A DNA stretch of 64,000 bases from Latrodectus hesperus (GCA_037975125.1 JAJQOW010000014.1:19795484-19859483), one strand, 5' to 3'. Positions 44,771 to 55,490 are shown, counted from the first letter of the stretch. Numbers and translations: made by a program. The notes: a model not told the origin generated them from the sequence alone.

Positions 44771-45679
44771 ATGAATAAGCTAGCTAACCTTGAGGTGTCT
44801 GTCTCTCCTCACTTGAATCTTAACTTTTCACGTGGTGTGGTATCCGCCAAGGATTTGCTAAATACGCCTACGGACGAGATCTTAGAAAATCTTATAGATC
44901 AAAAGGTCTGCGCTGTTAAACGCATCACTGTCAGACGGGATGGGCAGATAATTAATACTAAACATCTCGTACTGACATTTGCGACGCCAGACCTACCGCA
45001 GCATATTAAAGCTGCGTATATGCATCTATCCGTCAGGCCGTTTATACCAAATCCTTTGCGTTGTTTCCAGTGCCAGAGATTTGGACACTCCAAAGCGACT
45101 TGCAGAGGCAAACTGACTTGCGCTCGCTGCGCAGCAGTTGGCCACGACAGTTCGTCTTGTACTGCAAAGGAGAGATGTGTCAACTGTAAAGGTGACCACC
45201 CCTCCTACGCTAGAAGTTGTCCTATCTGGTTACTGGAGAAGGAGATCACAACCACTAAAGTTAAGAATAACGTTTCATATCCTGAGGCGAGACGAGCTGT
45301 TACAGCACGTACACCTCAAGCAGGAGTTAGCTATGCATCTGTCGCCGCCAAGGTCACCAGAACAACTAGTACGCAAACTGATGCTCTTTCACTTCCAATA
45401 GTGAAATTACCCCTTACATCTGTACAGAGGCCAAAATCTACCTCCACATCAACTACCCGCAAAAAAGCTCCTATTGCAAGATCAAAAGGCATAAGAGCCT
45501 TAAAACTAAAATATGCAAAGGAGGGCAATTTTAGGCCCTCCATATCCACCCGTAAAGCCTTATCCCTGGAAGCTGACGCGGTTACCTTACATCCCTCGGA
45601 CGAAAATCTGTCACTCGAGGAGATGTCAGATGACATGCCTTCCAGCTCCGGGAAAGGAGCTTTTCAAATTGAACAATAA
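44771..45679 (+). CDS. RT8 ORF1: gag, C-terminal part
   Basis: 302 codons continuing the frame from 39240 (378 aa in all). Three zinc knuckles at about residues 174-229 of the whole protein (CFQCQRFGHSKATC, CARCAAVGHDSSSC, CVNCKGDHPSYARSC), a Lys-rich stretch (KKAPIARSKGIRALKLKYAK) and an acidic end SLEEMSDDMPSSSG. The stop TAA (45677-45679) overlaps an ATA (45676-45678) of the -1 frame used by ORF2. Confidence 0.92.
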   Translation: MNKLANLEVSVSPHLNLNFSRGVVSAKDLLNTPTDEILENLIDQKVCAVKRITVRRDGQIINTKHLVLTFATPDLPQHIKAAYMHLSVRPFIPNPLRCFQCQRFGHSKATCRGKLTCARCAAVGHDSSSCTAKERCVNCKGDHPSYARSCPIWLLEKEITTTKVKNNVSYPEARRAVTARTPQAGVSYASVAAKVTRTTSTQTDALSLPIVKLPLTSVQRPKSTSTSTTRKKAPIARSKGIRALKLKYAKEGNFRPSISTRKALSLEADAVTLHPSDENLSLEEMSDDMPSSSGKGAFQIEQ

Positions 45680-48600
45680 CTTCCTTTGTTTCTTGGAACT
45701 GCCATGGTTTGCGCTCTCATCATGATGACATCAAGTCTATAATTTCAGCCTACAACCCCGCATGTGTTGCACTTCAGGAAACATTCCTGAAGTCGAGCAA
45801 TAACTTTTCCATGCGTGGGTTTAAAAGCTTTAGAAAAGACTGTGGTGATGATGGTGCAGTGTCTGGAGGTGTTTGTATATTAACATCTAATACTTTTCCC
45901 AGCACTGCCCATCCATTGAATAATACTCTACAGGCTGTTGCTGTAAGAATTCATACTGCATGCTTATTAACAGTCTGTAGTTTATATTTACCACCACATG
46001 ATGTCATCCGCCAAGAGGAACTCGATGCATTAACAGATCAGCTGCCAACACCATTTCTGTTGTTAGGTGACTTTAACGGCCATAGTTCTTTGTGGGGAAA
46101 TGATGATACTAATTCTCGCGGTCGGCAGATAGAGCGGTTTATTTCAGATAATAGTCTCTGTCTGCTTAATACCGACGAGAAGACATATTTCAATGTACCC
46201 ACAAGAACATTTCATTCTCTCGATCTAGCCATTTGTTCTCCATCTCTTCTGCCATTGTTAAATCTAATAGTAGGAAATGATCTGCATAACAGCGATCATT
46301 TTCCTCTCGTCATCTCCCAGACTGGAGGTAGTAGTGTAAGACAACGCTTACCTACTTACGTGTACAGTCGGGCAGATTGGACATCATTTACACAATTGGC
46401 AGTTATTGATAATGAAATGGTTACGATCGATGATATTGATGATGCCATATATAAGGTCACCGAAGCAATTTTGAATGCAGCTGATGCGTCAATTCCTAAG
46501 AGTTCCTTTACAACACACAGGCGTTGCAAACCTTGGTGGAACAAAGAATGCCAACAAACTTATAGAAGACAAAGGAAGTTATGGGGGTTATTTCGGAGGT
46601 ACCCCACAACGGAGAATCTTATCGCCTTCAAGAGAGCAAAAGCATTAGCTCGCAGAGCTCGTCGTCGAAGTCAGAAGGAATCCTGGTCTCGCTATGTATC
46701 CTCAATTACTTCTTCCACATCCAGTAAACAGTTGTGGAGAAGAGTGAAAGCAGCCAATGGAATATATAGAGAATTTTCCATTCCTATTTTGAAATCCGGA
46801 GCTGCTATATACTCTTCTCCTAAGGACATCGCTAATGTCCTTGGTGAAACCTTTGCTAGCGTCTCAAGCAACGACTCTTATAGTCCTTCGTTTTTAAGGA
46901 CAAAGAGTCGTGCTGAGCGAACACCAATTCGTTTCAACCATCGACAAGCTTTGCCTTACAACTGTGAATTTCGGATGTTGGAATTGAAGAGAGCATTACA
47001 GCAGGCCCATGATACTAGCCCAGGACCAGATGGAATCAGCTATCAAATGCTTCGTCATTTAAGTCCAGATTCCCTGTTGAACTTACTTTACCTGTTCAAT
47101 AGGATCTGGACTGAAAATAAATTTCCATCACTTTGGAGCGAAGCAGTAGTGATTCCGATCCTTAAGGCTGGTAAGGATCCTTCTGTTCCTTCAAATTATC
47201 GACCAATAGCTCTGACGAGTTGCTTGTGTAAGACTCTCGAACGTATGGTCAACGCCCGTCTCGTATATGTCTTAGAAAAAAATAAATGTATACATATTAA
47301 TCAGAGTGGCTTCCGTAAAGGGAGATCCACTCTCGATAATATCACATATTTGGAGACCCAAATCCGCAATGCTTTTGTGCGGAGGAACCATCTGGTCTCC
47401 ATTTTCTTTGACATCGAGAAGGCATACGACCGTACATGGCGATATGGAATTCTCCGTAGGATGTATGATTTTGGCTTTAGGGGTAATTTGCCGATATTTA
47501 TACAAAACTTTTTACGCTCCCGTGGTTTTAAAGTTCGTATTGGTACGTCTTTGTCCAATACTTTTAACCAACCTGAAGGTGTTCCTCAGGGAAGTATTTT
47601 AAGTGTCACCCTTTTTAATCTTCATATTAGTTGCATACTTCATCAACTTTCACCTTCTGTGCATGGTACTCTGTATGTTGATGACCTGCAAATATCTTGT
47701 GAAGGGTCTAACATGAATTTAATTGAGAGACAATTACAAACATCTGTTAATAAAATTGCTGCATGGTGTGCTGAGAATGGCCATACACTATCTCCTAGCA
47801 AGAGCAATTGTGTCCATTTCTGCAAGAAGACTAGCCTCCACAATGATCCCGTCATTTGTATAAACAACACACCTATACCAGTAGTCAATGAGGTAAAATT
47901 CCTCGGAGTGATATTTGACCGTAAACTAACCTTTCTTCCGCATATATTATATCTGCGGAAGAAGTGCGAGCGATCGCTCAATATCCTCAAGGTGCTTTCA
48001 AACACATCTTGGGGTGCTGATCGCACGTCACTCCTCCGAGTTTACCAATCACTTATTTTATCCCGCATAGACTACGGTTGTGTTGTTTACGGATCTGCTA
48101 GGTCTTCTGTTTTACGCAGACTGGACACCGTCCATCATTCTGCTCTGAGAATATGTTCAGGCGCATTCCGCACATCACCCGTCCAGAGTCTTTATGCAAT
48201 ATGCCAACAATTGCCTTTAGACCTGCGACGAATGCAGCAGTCTCTCAATTATTATACTAAGATCATGTCGACCCTTGATCATCCATTACGTTCTATGGTT
48301 CCTAGTGCCTCTTTAAAAAGACTTTATGATGCTCGACCATTGAGCATCCAACCTTTTCTCACAAGAGCCAAATCACATCTCTGGCTCACAGACCTATGTG
48401 ATGTTCGGATAGAGTCAATTGATCAATTTCTCTATCCACCTTGGTATGAACCAACAAATACCTTTATGAATACCTTTGCTCAGTTCAAAAAATCCGACAC
48501 AACACCTATTGTTTTTCAACAGCTATACTTTTCTCATCGCTGTCAGTATCAATCATATAAACCTGTATTCACAGATGGTTCTAAAACAGCAGGACATGTG

Positions 48601-49356
48601 GGCTGTGGAATTTTTACCAATAATACAGATTTTAATTACAGCCTACATCCATCCTGCTCCATCTTTACTGCTGAAGCAACCGCCATTTACTACGCGCTTC
48701 AGCTTGTGAATACAGACGACTATCATCAATATTGTATATATACTGACAGCATGAGTATTATAGAAGCCTTGAAAAACAATAGTGTTATCTGTCATCCTGT
48801 TGTGTCGAGAATTTTTAAAGCATTGGATTCCCTTGCTGGCAAGGGAAAAGAAATTGTATTTTGTTGGATACCAAGCCACATGGGTCTTGAAGGAAATGAG
48901 AGAGCAGATGCAGCTGCAAAGGCTGCATCAGATCAAATATTACCATCCGTTCCTCTCTCAGATGTGAGAAAGGCTGTAAAAACTTTTATATATAGTCTTT
49001 GGCAGGAATCATGGAACTTACAGGTCGTCAACAAATTACATACCATTTATCCATCCCTCACCTCATTATCAGTTTTACCGTTACGAAGTGCTGATGTTAG
49101 ATTAACTCGCCTTCGTATCGGACACACACGTTTCACACACAAACATTTGTTTTTAAGTGATTTAAATCCATGGTGTGAGGCGTGTGATGAACCATTTTCT
49201 GTTTATCATATTTTAATCTCATGCTCTACTTTTAACGTCTACCGTTTTAAATTTTTTAAAACAAACCTTTTAACAATGTTTGATTTGCTGGGGGAGCCAC
49301 CCCACAAAAACCTATTCGCTTATTTGAGAGCAATAGGTTTTTTAAATTTTATATGA
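45676..49356 (+). CDS. RT8 ORF2: pol (EN-RT-RNase H-CCHC), intact
   Basis: Open from just after an in-frame TGA within the gag end to the stop at 49356. From the TTG at 45709 it is 1,215 aa; WNCHGL lies upstream of that, so translation must begin in the short window between the TGA and WNCHGL, which has no AUG. Residue numbers from the TTG: QETFL 23, LLGDFNGH 124, NSDHFP 200 (endonuclease); SPGPDGISYQML 430, FFDIEKAYDRTW 567, GVPQGSIL 625, YVDD 656 (RT); FTDGSKTAGHVG 953, TAEATAIYYAL 982, YTDSM 1009, GNERADAAAK 1060 (RNase H); CEACDEPFSVYHILISC 1154 (zinc). Everything needed for target-primed reverse transcription is visible. Confidence 0.95.
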   Translation: MTSFVSWNCHGLRSHHDDIKSIISAYNPACVALQETFLKSSNNFSMRGFKSFRKDCGDDGAVSGGVCILTSNTFPSTAHPLNNTLQAVAVRIHTACLLTVCSLYLPPHDVIRQEELDALTDQLPTPFLLLGDFNGHSSLWGNDDTNSRGRQIERFISDNSLCLLNTDEKTYFNVPTRTFHSLDLAICSPSLLPLLNLIVGNDLHNSDHFPLVISQTGGSSVRQRLPTYVYSRADWTSFTQLAVIDNEMVTIDDIDDAIYKVTEAILNAADASIPKSSFTTHRRCKPWWNKECQQTYRRQRKLWGLFRRYPTTENLIAFKRAKALARRARRRSQKESWSRYVSSITSSTSSKQLWRRVKAANGIYREFSIPILKSGAAIYSSPKDIANVLGETFASVSSNDSYSPSFLRTKSRAERTPIRFNHRQALPYNCEFRMLELKRALQQAHDTSPGPDGISYQMLRHLSPDSLLNLLYLFNRIWTENKFPSLWSEAVVIPILKAGKDPSVPSNYRPIALTSCLCKTLERMVNARLVYVLEKNKCIHINQSGFRKGRSTLDNITYLETQIRNAFVRRNHLVSIFFDIEKAYDRTWRYGILRRMYDFGFRGNLPIFIQNFLRSRGFKVRIGTSLSNTFNQPEGVPQGSILSVTLFNLHISCILHQLSPSVHGTLYVDDLQISCEGSNMNLIERQLQTSVNKIAAWCAENGHTLSPSKSNCVHFCKKTSLHNDPVICINNTPIPVVNEVKFLGVIFDRKLTFLPHILYLRKKCERSLNILKVLSNTSWGADRTSLLRVYQSLILSRIDYGCVVYGSARSSVLRRLDTVHHSALRICSGAFRTSPVQSLYAICQQLPLDLRRMQQSLNYYTKIMSTLDHPLRSMVPSASLKRLYDARPLSIQPFLTRAKSHLWLTDLCDVRIESIDQFLYPPWYEPTNTFMNTFAQFKKSDTTPIVFQQLYFSHRCQYQSYKPVFTDGSKTAGHVGCGIFTNNTDFNYSLHPSCSIFTAEATAIYYALQLVNTDDYHQYCIYTDSMSIIEALKNNSVICHPVVSRIFKALDSLAGKGKEIVFCWIPSHMGLEGNERADAAAKAASDQILPSVPLSDVRKAVKTFIYSLWQESWNLQVVNKLHTIYPSLTSLSVLPLRSADVRLTRLRIGHTRFTHKHLFLSDLNPWCEACDEPFSVYHILISCSTFNVYRFKFFKTNLLTMFDLLGEPPHKNLFAYLRAIGFLNFI

Positions 49357-49558
49357 TTTATATTTATACATTTTAAGATTTTATATTTATTTGATTTATT
49401 TTATTTAATATATATATTTTAAAACAACTTATACACTGGTTTTTGTGTTTTAATATTTTAATGTTGCTTGGGTTTAAATATATATATATATGAAAAAAAA
49501 ACAAGAAAAAAAATAATAATAAATAAAATAAAAAATATTCTTCTAAAACCGTATTTTT

Positions 49559-49623
49559 GGCGCAGCATGTCCGTTTTTGGACCTTGCGCCATAAAACCCA
49601 ACCAACCAACCAACCAACCAACC
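49559..49623 (+). repeat. RT8 3'-terminal hairpin and (AACC)n tail
   Basis: Hairpin GGCGCA...TGCGCC at 49559-49590 with inner GTCC/GGAC stem, then CATAAAACCC and about seven AACC units ending exactly at the target duplication. Confidence 0.92.
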
Positions 49624-49637
49624 ATGCGGAAGAAAGG

Positions 49638-51891
49638 TCAATTTTCTGTCAAATATAATACCCAAGAATTTTATTTCATTGACTACTTGTATTGGAGTGT
49701 TGTTGATGTAAATTATTGGATCATTATGCAAGCTAGTCTTTCTACAGAAGTGGACACATTTACTCTTCCTTGGTGATAAGGTATGGCCATTCTCAGCACA
49801 CCATGCAGCAAGTTTGTTAACTGTTGTTTGCAGTTGTCTCTCAATTAATCGCATATTAGACCCCTCGCATGATATTTGCAGGTCGTCTACAAACAAAGTA
49901 CCATGTACGGATGATGGAAGCTGATGAAGAATGTTAGTGATGAAGAGACTAAAAAGTGTGACGCTTAAAATAGAGCCCTGAGGAACACCCTCAGATTGTG
50001 TAAAAGTATTGGAAGTATAGTTTCCAATACGTACTTTAAAACCACGGGAGCATAAAAATTTTTGTAGGAATATCGGCAGATTACCCCGAAAGCCAAAATC
50101 ATATAATGTACGGAGAATTCCATATCGCCATGTACGGTCGTATGCCTTCTCGATGTCAAAGAAAATGGAGACCAGATTGTTCCTCCGCACAAAAGCATTG
50201 CGGATTTGGGTCTCCAAATATGTTATATTATCAAGAGTGGATCTCCCTTTACGGAAGCCACTCTGATTGATATGTATACAATTATTTTTTTCTAAGACAT
50301 ATACGAGACGGGCATTGACCATAAGTTCGAGAGTCTTACATAAGCAGCTCGTCAGAGCAATTGGTCGATAATTTGAAGGATCTGAAGGATCCTTACCAGC
50401 CTTTAGGACAGGAATCACTATTGCTTCTTGCCATAGAGATGGAAATTCATTTTCCGTCCAGATCCTATTGAACAGGTAAAGTAAGTTCAACAGGGAGTCT
50501 GGACTCAAATGTTGAAGCATGAGATAACTGATTCCATCAGGTCCTGGACTGGTATTTTTGGCCTGCTGTAAAGCTTTCTTCAATTCAAACATTCCAAATT
50601 CACAGTTGTACGGTAAAGTATGTCGATGGTTGAAGCGAATTGGTACTCGCTCAGCACGACTCTTAGTCCTCAAGAACGAAGGACTATAAGAGTTCGAGCT
50701 TGAGATGTTAGCAAATGCTTCACCAAGGACATTCGCAATATCCGTAGGAGAAGAGTATATAGCAGCTCCGGATTTTAAAATAGGAATAGAAAATTCACTA
50801 TAAATTCCATTGGCTGCTTTCACCCTTCTCCACAACTGCTTACTGGAAGTTGAAGATGTAATTGAAGATACATAGCAGGACCAGGATTCCTTCTGACTTC
50901 GACGACGGGCTCTGCGAGCTAATGCTTTTGCTCTTTTAAAGGCGATAAGATTCTCCGTTGTGGGGTACCTCCTAAATATTCCCCATAACTTCCTCTGTTT
51001 TTTATATGTTTCTTGGCATTGTTTGTTCCACCAAGGTTTGCAACGCCTGTGTGGTATAGAGGAACTCTTAGGTATTGATGCATCAGCTGCATTCTTAATT
51101 GTTTCAGTGACTTTACTGACGGCAATATCAATATCTTCGATCAAAACCATTTTATCATCAACAACTGCCAATTGTGTAAATGACGTCCAATCTGCCCGAC
51201 TGTACACGTAAGTAGGTAAGCGTTGTCTTACACTACTACCTCCAGTCTGGGAGATGACGAGAGGAAAAAGATCGCTGTTATGCAGATCATTTCCTACTAA
51301 TAGATTTAACAATGACTGAAGAGATGGAGAACAGATGGCTAGATCGAGAGAATGAAACGTTCTTGTGGGTACATGGAAATATGTCTTCTCGTCGGTATTC
51401 AGCAGACAGAGACTATTATCTGAAATAAACCGCTCTATCTGCCGACCGCGAGAATTAGTATCATCATTTCCCCACAAAGAACTATGGCCGTTAAAGTCAC
51501 CTAACAACAGAAATGGTATTGGCAGCTGATCTGTTAAAGCATCGAGTTCCTCTTGGCGGATGACATCATGTGGTGGCAAATATAAACTACAGACTGTCAA
51601 CAAACATGATGTGTGAATTCTCACAGCAACAGCCTGTAGAGTAGTATTCAATGGATGGGCAGTGCTGGGAAAAGTATTAGATGTTAAAATACAAACACCT
51701 CCAGACACTGCACCATCGTCACCACAGTCTTTTCTAAAGCTTTTAAACCCACGCATGGAAATGTTATTGCTGGACTTCAGGAATGTTTCCTGAAGTGCAA
51801 CGCATGCGGGGTTGTAGGCTGAAATTATGGACTTGATGTCATCATGATGAGAACGCAAACCATGGCAGTTCCAAGAAACAAAGGAAGTTAT
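49638..51891 (-). CDS. RT7 ORF2: pol, EN-RT part with an active-site change
   Basis: About 750 codons: WNCHGL, QETFL, LLGDFNGH; then NSDLFPLVI (about 51262-51275) where every other copy that can be read here has NSDHFPLVI. The CAT-to-CTT change removes the histidine expected to be catalytic in APE-type endonucleases. RT: SPGPDGISYLML, QSGFRKGRSTLDNI, FFDIEKAYDRTW, GVPQGSIL, FVDD. Open up to the RT8 junction. No ATG before the endonuclease. Confidence 0.88.
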
Positions 51892-53024
51892 TGTTCAATT
51901 TGAAAAGCTCCTTTCCCGGAGCTGGAAGGCATGTCATCCGACATCTCCTCGAGCGATAAATCTTCGTCCGAGGGATGTAAGGAAACAGCGTCAGCCTCCA
52001 GGTTTAAGGCTTTACGGGTGGATATAGAGGGCCTAATTTTGCCCTCTTTTGCAGATTTTAATTTTAAGGCCTTCATGGCTTTAGACTTAGCCATCGGAGC
52101 TTTTCTACGTTGAATAGTTGTGGAGGTTGATTTTGGGCTTTTTTCAGATGTAAGGGGTAATTTGACTATTGGAAGTGAAAGAGCATCCGTTTGCGTACTA
52201 GCCGTTCTGGTGACCTTGGCGGCGACAGATGCATAGCTAACTCCTGCTTGAGGTGTACGTGCTGTAACAGCACGTCTCGCCTCAGGATATGAGCAGTTAT
52301 TCTTAACTTTAGTGGTTGTGATCTCCTTTTCCAGTATCCAGATAGGACAACTTCTAGCGTAGGAGGGGTGGTCACCTTTACAGTTGACACACCTCTCCTT
52401 TGCAGTACAAGACGAACTGTCGTGGCCAACTGCTGCGCAGCGAGCGCAAGTCAGTTTGCCCCTGCAAGTCGCTTTGGAGTGACCAAATCTCTGGCACTGG
52501 AAACAACGCAAAGGATTTGGTATAAACGGCCTGACGGATAGATGCATATACGCAGCTTTAATATGCTGCGGTAGGTCTGGCGTCGCAAATGTCAGTACGA
52601 GATGTTTAGTATTGATTATCTGCCCATCCCGTCTGACAGTGATGCGTTTAACAGCACAGACCTTTTGATCTATAAGATTTTCTAAGATCTCGTCCGTAGG
52701 CGTATTTAGCAAATCCTTGGCGGATACCACACCACGTGAAAAGTTAAGATTCAAGTGAGGAGAGACAGACACCTCAAGGTTAGCTAGCTTATTCATGTTG
52801 CCAATCAGAGTTGCTTGTGCATCTGAAGCAACTTCTATCATCAAATCACCAGAACGAAGCTTCCGGATGTTCTTCACTTCGCCGATATTGCCAGAAATAC
52901 CTTTCTGGATTAGGAAAGGGGATACATTATCAAATGTACCCTCCTTTCGCTTCACAATATAAAATTTGGCTTTTAATTCTTTCAATGTATGCTCCCGTGG
53001 GAGAGAAGAGAATAATGTTTCCAT
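51888..53024 (-). CDS. RT7 ORF1: gag, intact
   Basis: 378 aa from the ATG at 53024 (METLFSSLPREHTLKELKA). N-terminal region with KARFYIVK-type motif (KAKFYIVKRKEGTFD), three zinc knuckles (CFQCQRFGHSKATC, CARCAAVGHDSSSC, CVNCKGDHPSYARSC), Lys-rich stretch and acidic end SLEEMSDDMPSSSG. Very close to RT8 gag. The stop overlaps the ORF2 frame. Confidence 0.92.
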   Translation of the reverse strand: METLFSSLPREHTLKELKAKFYIVKRKEGTFDNVSPFLIQKGISGNIGEVKNIRKLRSGDLMIEVASDAQATLIGNMNKLANLEVSVSPHLNLNFSRGVVSAKDLLNTPTDEILENLIDQKVCAVKRITVRRDGQIINTKHLVLTFATPDLPQHIKAAYMHLSVRPFIPNPLRCFQCQRFGHSKATCRGKLTCARCAAVGHDSSSCTAKERCVNCKGDHPSYARSCPIWILEKEITTTKVKNNCSYPEARRAVTARTPQAGVSYASVAAKVTRTASTQTDALSLPIVKLPLTSEKSPKSTSTTIQRRKAPMAKSKAMKALKLKSAKEGKIRPSISTRKALNLEADAVSLHPSDEDLSLEEMSDDMPSSSGKGAFQIEQ

Positions 53025-53509
53025 AATAAAGATGGAAATTTCGGGACCTGACGGCACCACCCACCACCGAGTCCAACAAGGGGATGCAGACCAGCTGCAC
53101 CAGTGCTAGCCAGGTCCTATACGCTCACAGTACATCCCTGAAGTGGCCTCCACCCTTAACGAGTCACCCAGTAGATGTACCGATCGCTTGATCCATAAAG
53201 CCGATTGATGTGCTGAGGACCACAACACACCTCCCGTTTACCTGAAGCAGAGGCCAAAGTAATGTGTTGGTCTCTGGGGGCCTCAATTACCAGGACCCTC
53301 CTTTCCAGGGACACGGGTCTCCACGCACGGCAAACACGTGGGTGATTTAGTCCTCAAGAGTAGCTAATAGCAACAGAGCGGCGAAAGCTACTCAAGGGGA
53401 GCCCTCAACCTCTTTCGAGGCAACCACACTGAGGGAGAAGAGGAAGAAAAAGCAGAAGAGTAGAGGAGAGAAGAAAAGAAAGAAGAGGACAGATCAATAG
53501 GGTACCTCG
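53025..53509 (-). promoter_or_regulatory. RT7 5' leader, tip missing
   Basis: Leader present up to ggtacctcg; RT10 starts at the next GG. The pyrimidine tract (about 53430-53490) and both upstream ORFs are present; the terminal hairpins should lie beyond the right edge. Confidence 0.78.
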
Positions 53510-53578
53510 GGTTGGTTGGTTGGTTGGTTGGTTGGTTGGGTTTTATGGCGCAAGGTCCAAAGATGGACATGCTGCGCC
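53510..53578 (-). repeat. RT10 3' tail and 3'-terminal hairpin
   Basis: Hairpin at 53547-53578 (loop ATCTTT), then about seven AACC units. The target read ctcgggatt, so GG is shared with the tail. Confidence 0.88.
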
Positions 53579-53789
53579 AAGAAAAAATTTTTCGAAAATA
53601 TATTTTATATTATTTACTTTTTTTATTTTATTTATAAATATGTATTTCTTTCGAAACCCAAGCAACATTAAAATTTTAAAAAACAAAAATTAGTGTAGAA
53701 ATAATTTTAAAATCCATATATAATAGAATATAAAATAAAATAAATCAAATATATATAAATTTTAAAATGTATAAATATAAATTTAGTAA

Positions 53790-55490
53790 TTATATAAAAT
53801 TTAAAAAACCTATTGCTCTTAAATAAGCAAATAGGTTTCTGTGGGGTGGTTCCCCCAGCAAATCAAACATAGTTAAAAGGTTTGTTTTGAAAAATTTAAA
53901 ACGGTAGACGTTAAAAGTGGAACATGAGATTAAAATATGATAAATAGTAAATGGTTCATCACACGTTTCACACCATGGATTAAGTTCATTTAAAAACAAA
54001 TGTCTGTGTGTGAAACGTATGTGTCCGATACGAAGGCGAGTTAATCTAACATCAGCCCTTCGTAACGGTAAAACTGATAATGAGGTGAAGGATGGGAAAA
54101 TGGTATGTAATTTGTTGACGACCTGCAAGTTCCATGATTCCTGCCAAAGACCATATATAAAACTTTTTATAGCCTTTCTCACATCTGAGAGAGGAACTGA
54201 TGGTAAAATTGGATCTGACGTAGCCTTTGCAGCTGCATCTGCTCTCTCATTGCCTTCAAGACCCATGTGGCTTGGTATCCAACAAAATACAATTTTTTTC
54301 CCTTGCCAGCAAGGGAATCCATTGCTTTAAAAATTTTGGACACAACAGGATGACAGGTAACACTATTGTTTTTCAAGGCTTCAATAATGCTCATGCTGTC
54401 AGTATAGATACAAAATTGATGATAGTCATCTGTATCCACGTGCTGAAGCGCATAATAAATAGCTGTAGCTTCAGCAGTAAAGATGGAGCAGGATGGATGT
54501 AGGCTGTAATTAAAATCCGCATTATTGATAAAAACTCCACAGCCCACATGTCCTGCGGTTTTAGATCCATCCGTGAATACAGGTTTGTATGATTGATTCT
54601 GACAGCGATGAGAATAGTATAGCTGCTGAAAAACAATAGGTGTTGTGTCCGACTTTTTAAACTGAGCAAAGGTATTTAAAAAGGTATTTCTTGGTTCATA
54701 CCAAGATGGATAGAGAAATTGATCAAAAGTTTCTATCGGAACATCACATAGGTCTATGAGCCAGAGATGTAATTTGGCTCTTGGGAGAAAAGGTTGAATG
54801 CTCAATGGTCGAGCATCATAAAGTCTATTTAAAGACGCCTCAGGAACCATAGAAAGTAATGGATGATCAGGGGTCGATATGATCTTAGTATAATAATTGA
54901 GAGACTGCTGCATACGTCGCAGGTCTAAAGGCAAAAATTGGCATATTGCATAAAGACTCTGGACGGGTGATGTGCGGAATGCGCCTGAACATATTCTGAG
55001 AGCAGAATGATGGACAGTGTCCAGTCTGCGTAAAACAGAAGACCTAGCAGATCCGTAAACAACACAACCGTAGTCTATGCGAGATAAAATTAATGATTGG
55101 TAAACTCGGAGGAGTGACGTGCGATCAGCACCCCAAGATGTGTTTGAAAGCACCTTGAGGATATTAAGCGATCGCTCGCACTTCTTCCGCAGATATAATA
55201 TATGCGGAAGAAAGGTTAATTTACGATCAAATATCACTCCGAGGAATTTTACCTCACTGACCACTGGTATAGGTGTGTTGTTTATACGAATAACGGGATC
55301 ATTGTGGAGGCTAGTCTTCCTGCAGAAATGGACACAATTGCTCTTGCTAGGAGATAGTGTATGGCCATTCTCAGCACACCATGCAGCAATTTTATTAACA
55401 GATGTTTGTAATTGTCTCTCAATTAAATTCATGTTAGACCCTTCACAAGATATTTGCAGGTCATCAACATACAAAGTACCATGTACAGGA
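53790..55490 (-). pseudogene. RT10 ORF2: pol C-terminal part, one frameshift
   Basis: From YVDD (near 55470) to the stop at 53790. One T is lost near 54294-54300 (RNase H region, caatttttttccc), so the RNase H end GLEGNERADAAAK and the zinc motif CETCDEPFTIYHILISC are in another frame. RNase H residues FTDGSK, TAEATAIYYAL and YTDSM are present. RT motifs before YVDD are beyond the RT11 insertion. Confidence 0.87.

Larger units (their letters stand above)
38476..49623 (+). mobile_element. RT8: full-length LINE copy, both ORFs intact, split by RT9
   Basis: Plus-strand copy inserted antisense in RT7. Parts 38476-39240 and 44771-49623, about 5.6 kb. Complete leader, gag and pol without internal stop, 3' hairpin and an (AACC)7 tail. 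RT9 split its gag. If RT9 is disregarded, RT8 is the only copy here with both proteins open and all checked catalytic residues present, so its source was active recently. Confidence 0.96.
36808..53509 (-). mobile_element. RT7: LINE copy, split by RT8 and cut by RT10
   Basis: Parts 36808-38475 and 49638-53509. RT8 split it in antisense (14-bp duplication), and RT10 cut its leader at 53509/53510, so the 5' tip should lie right of the window. RT7 itself sits in the leader of RT5. Both ORFs were open before these hits, but the endonuclease motif NSDHFPL reads NSDLFPL, losing the catalytic histidine. The 3' hairpin has the gctt/aagc form also seen in RT2. Confidence 0.93.
53510..55490 (-). mobile_element. 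RT10: LINE copy, 3' part only in the window
   Basis: Inserted in the RT7 leader; cut at 55490 by RT11, so its 5' half should lie beyond the right edge. Contains tail, hairpin, 3' UTR and the RNase H and part of the RT of ORF2. Confidence 0.9.

Noticed and set aside
38476..49623. LTR retrotransposon or endogenous retrovirus
   Set aside because: No long terminal repeats, protease or integrase; APE-type endonuclease and simple-repeat tail place it with non-LTR elements.
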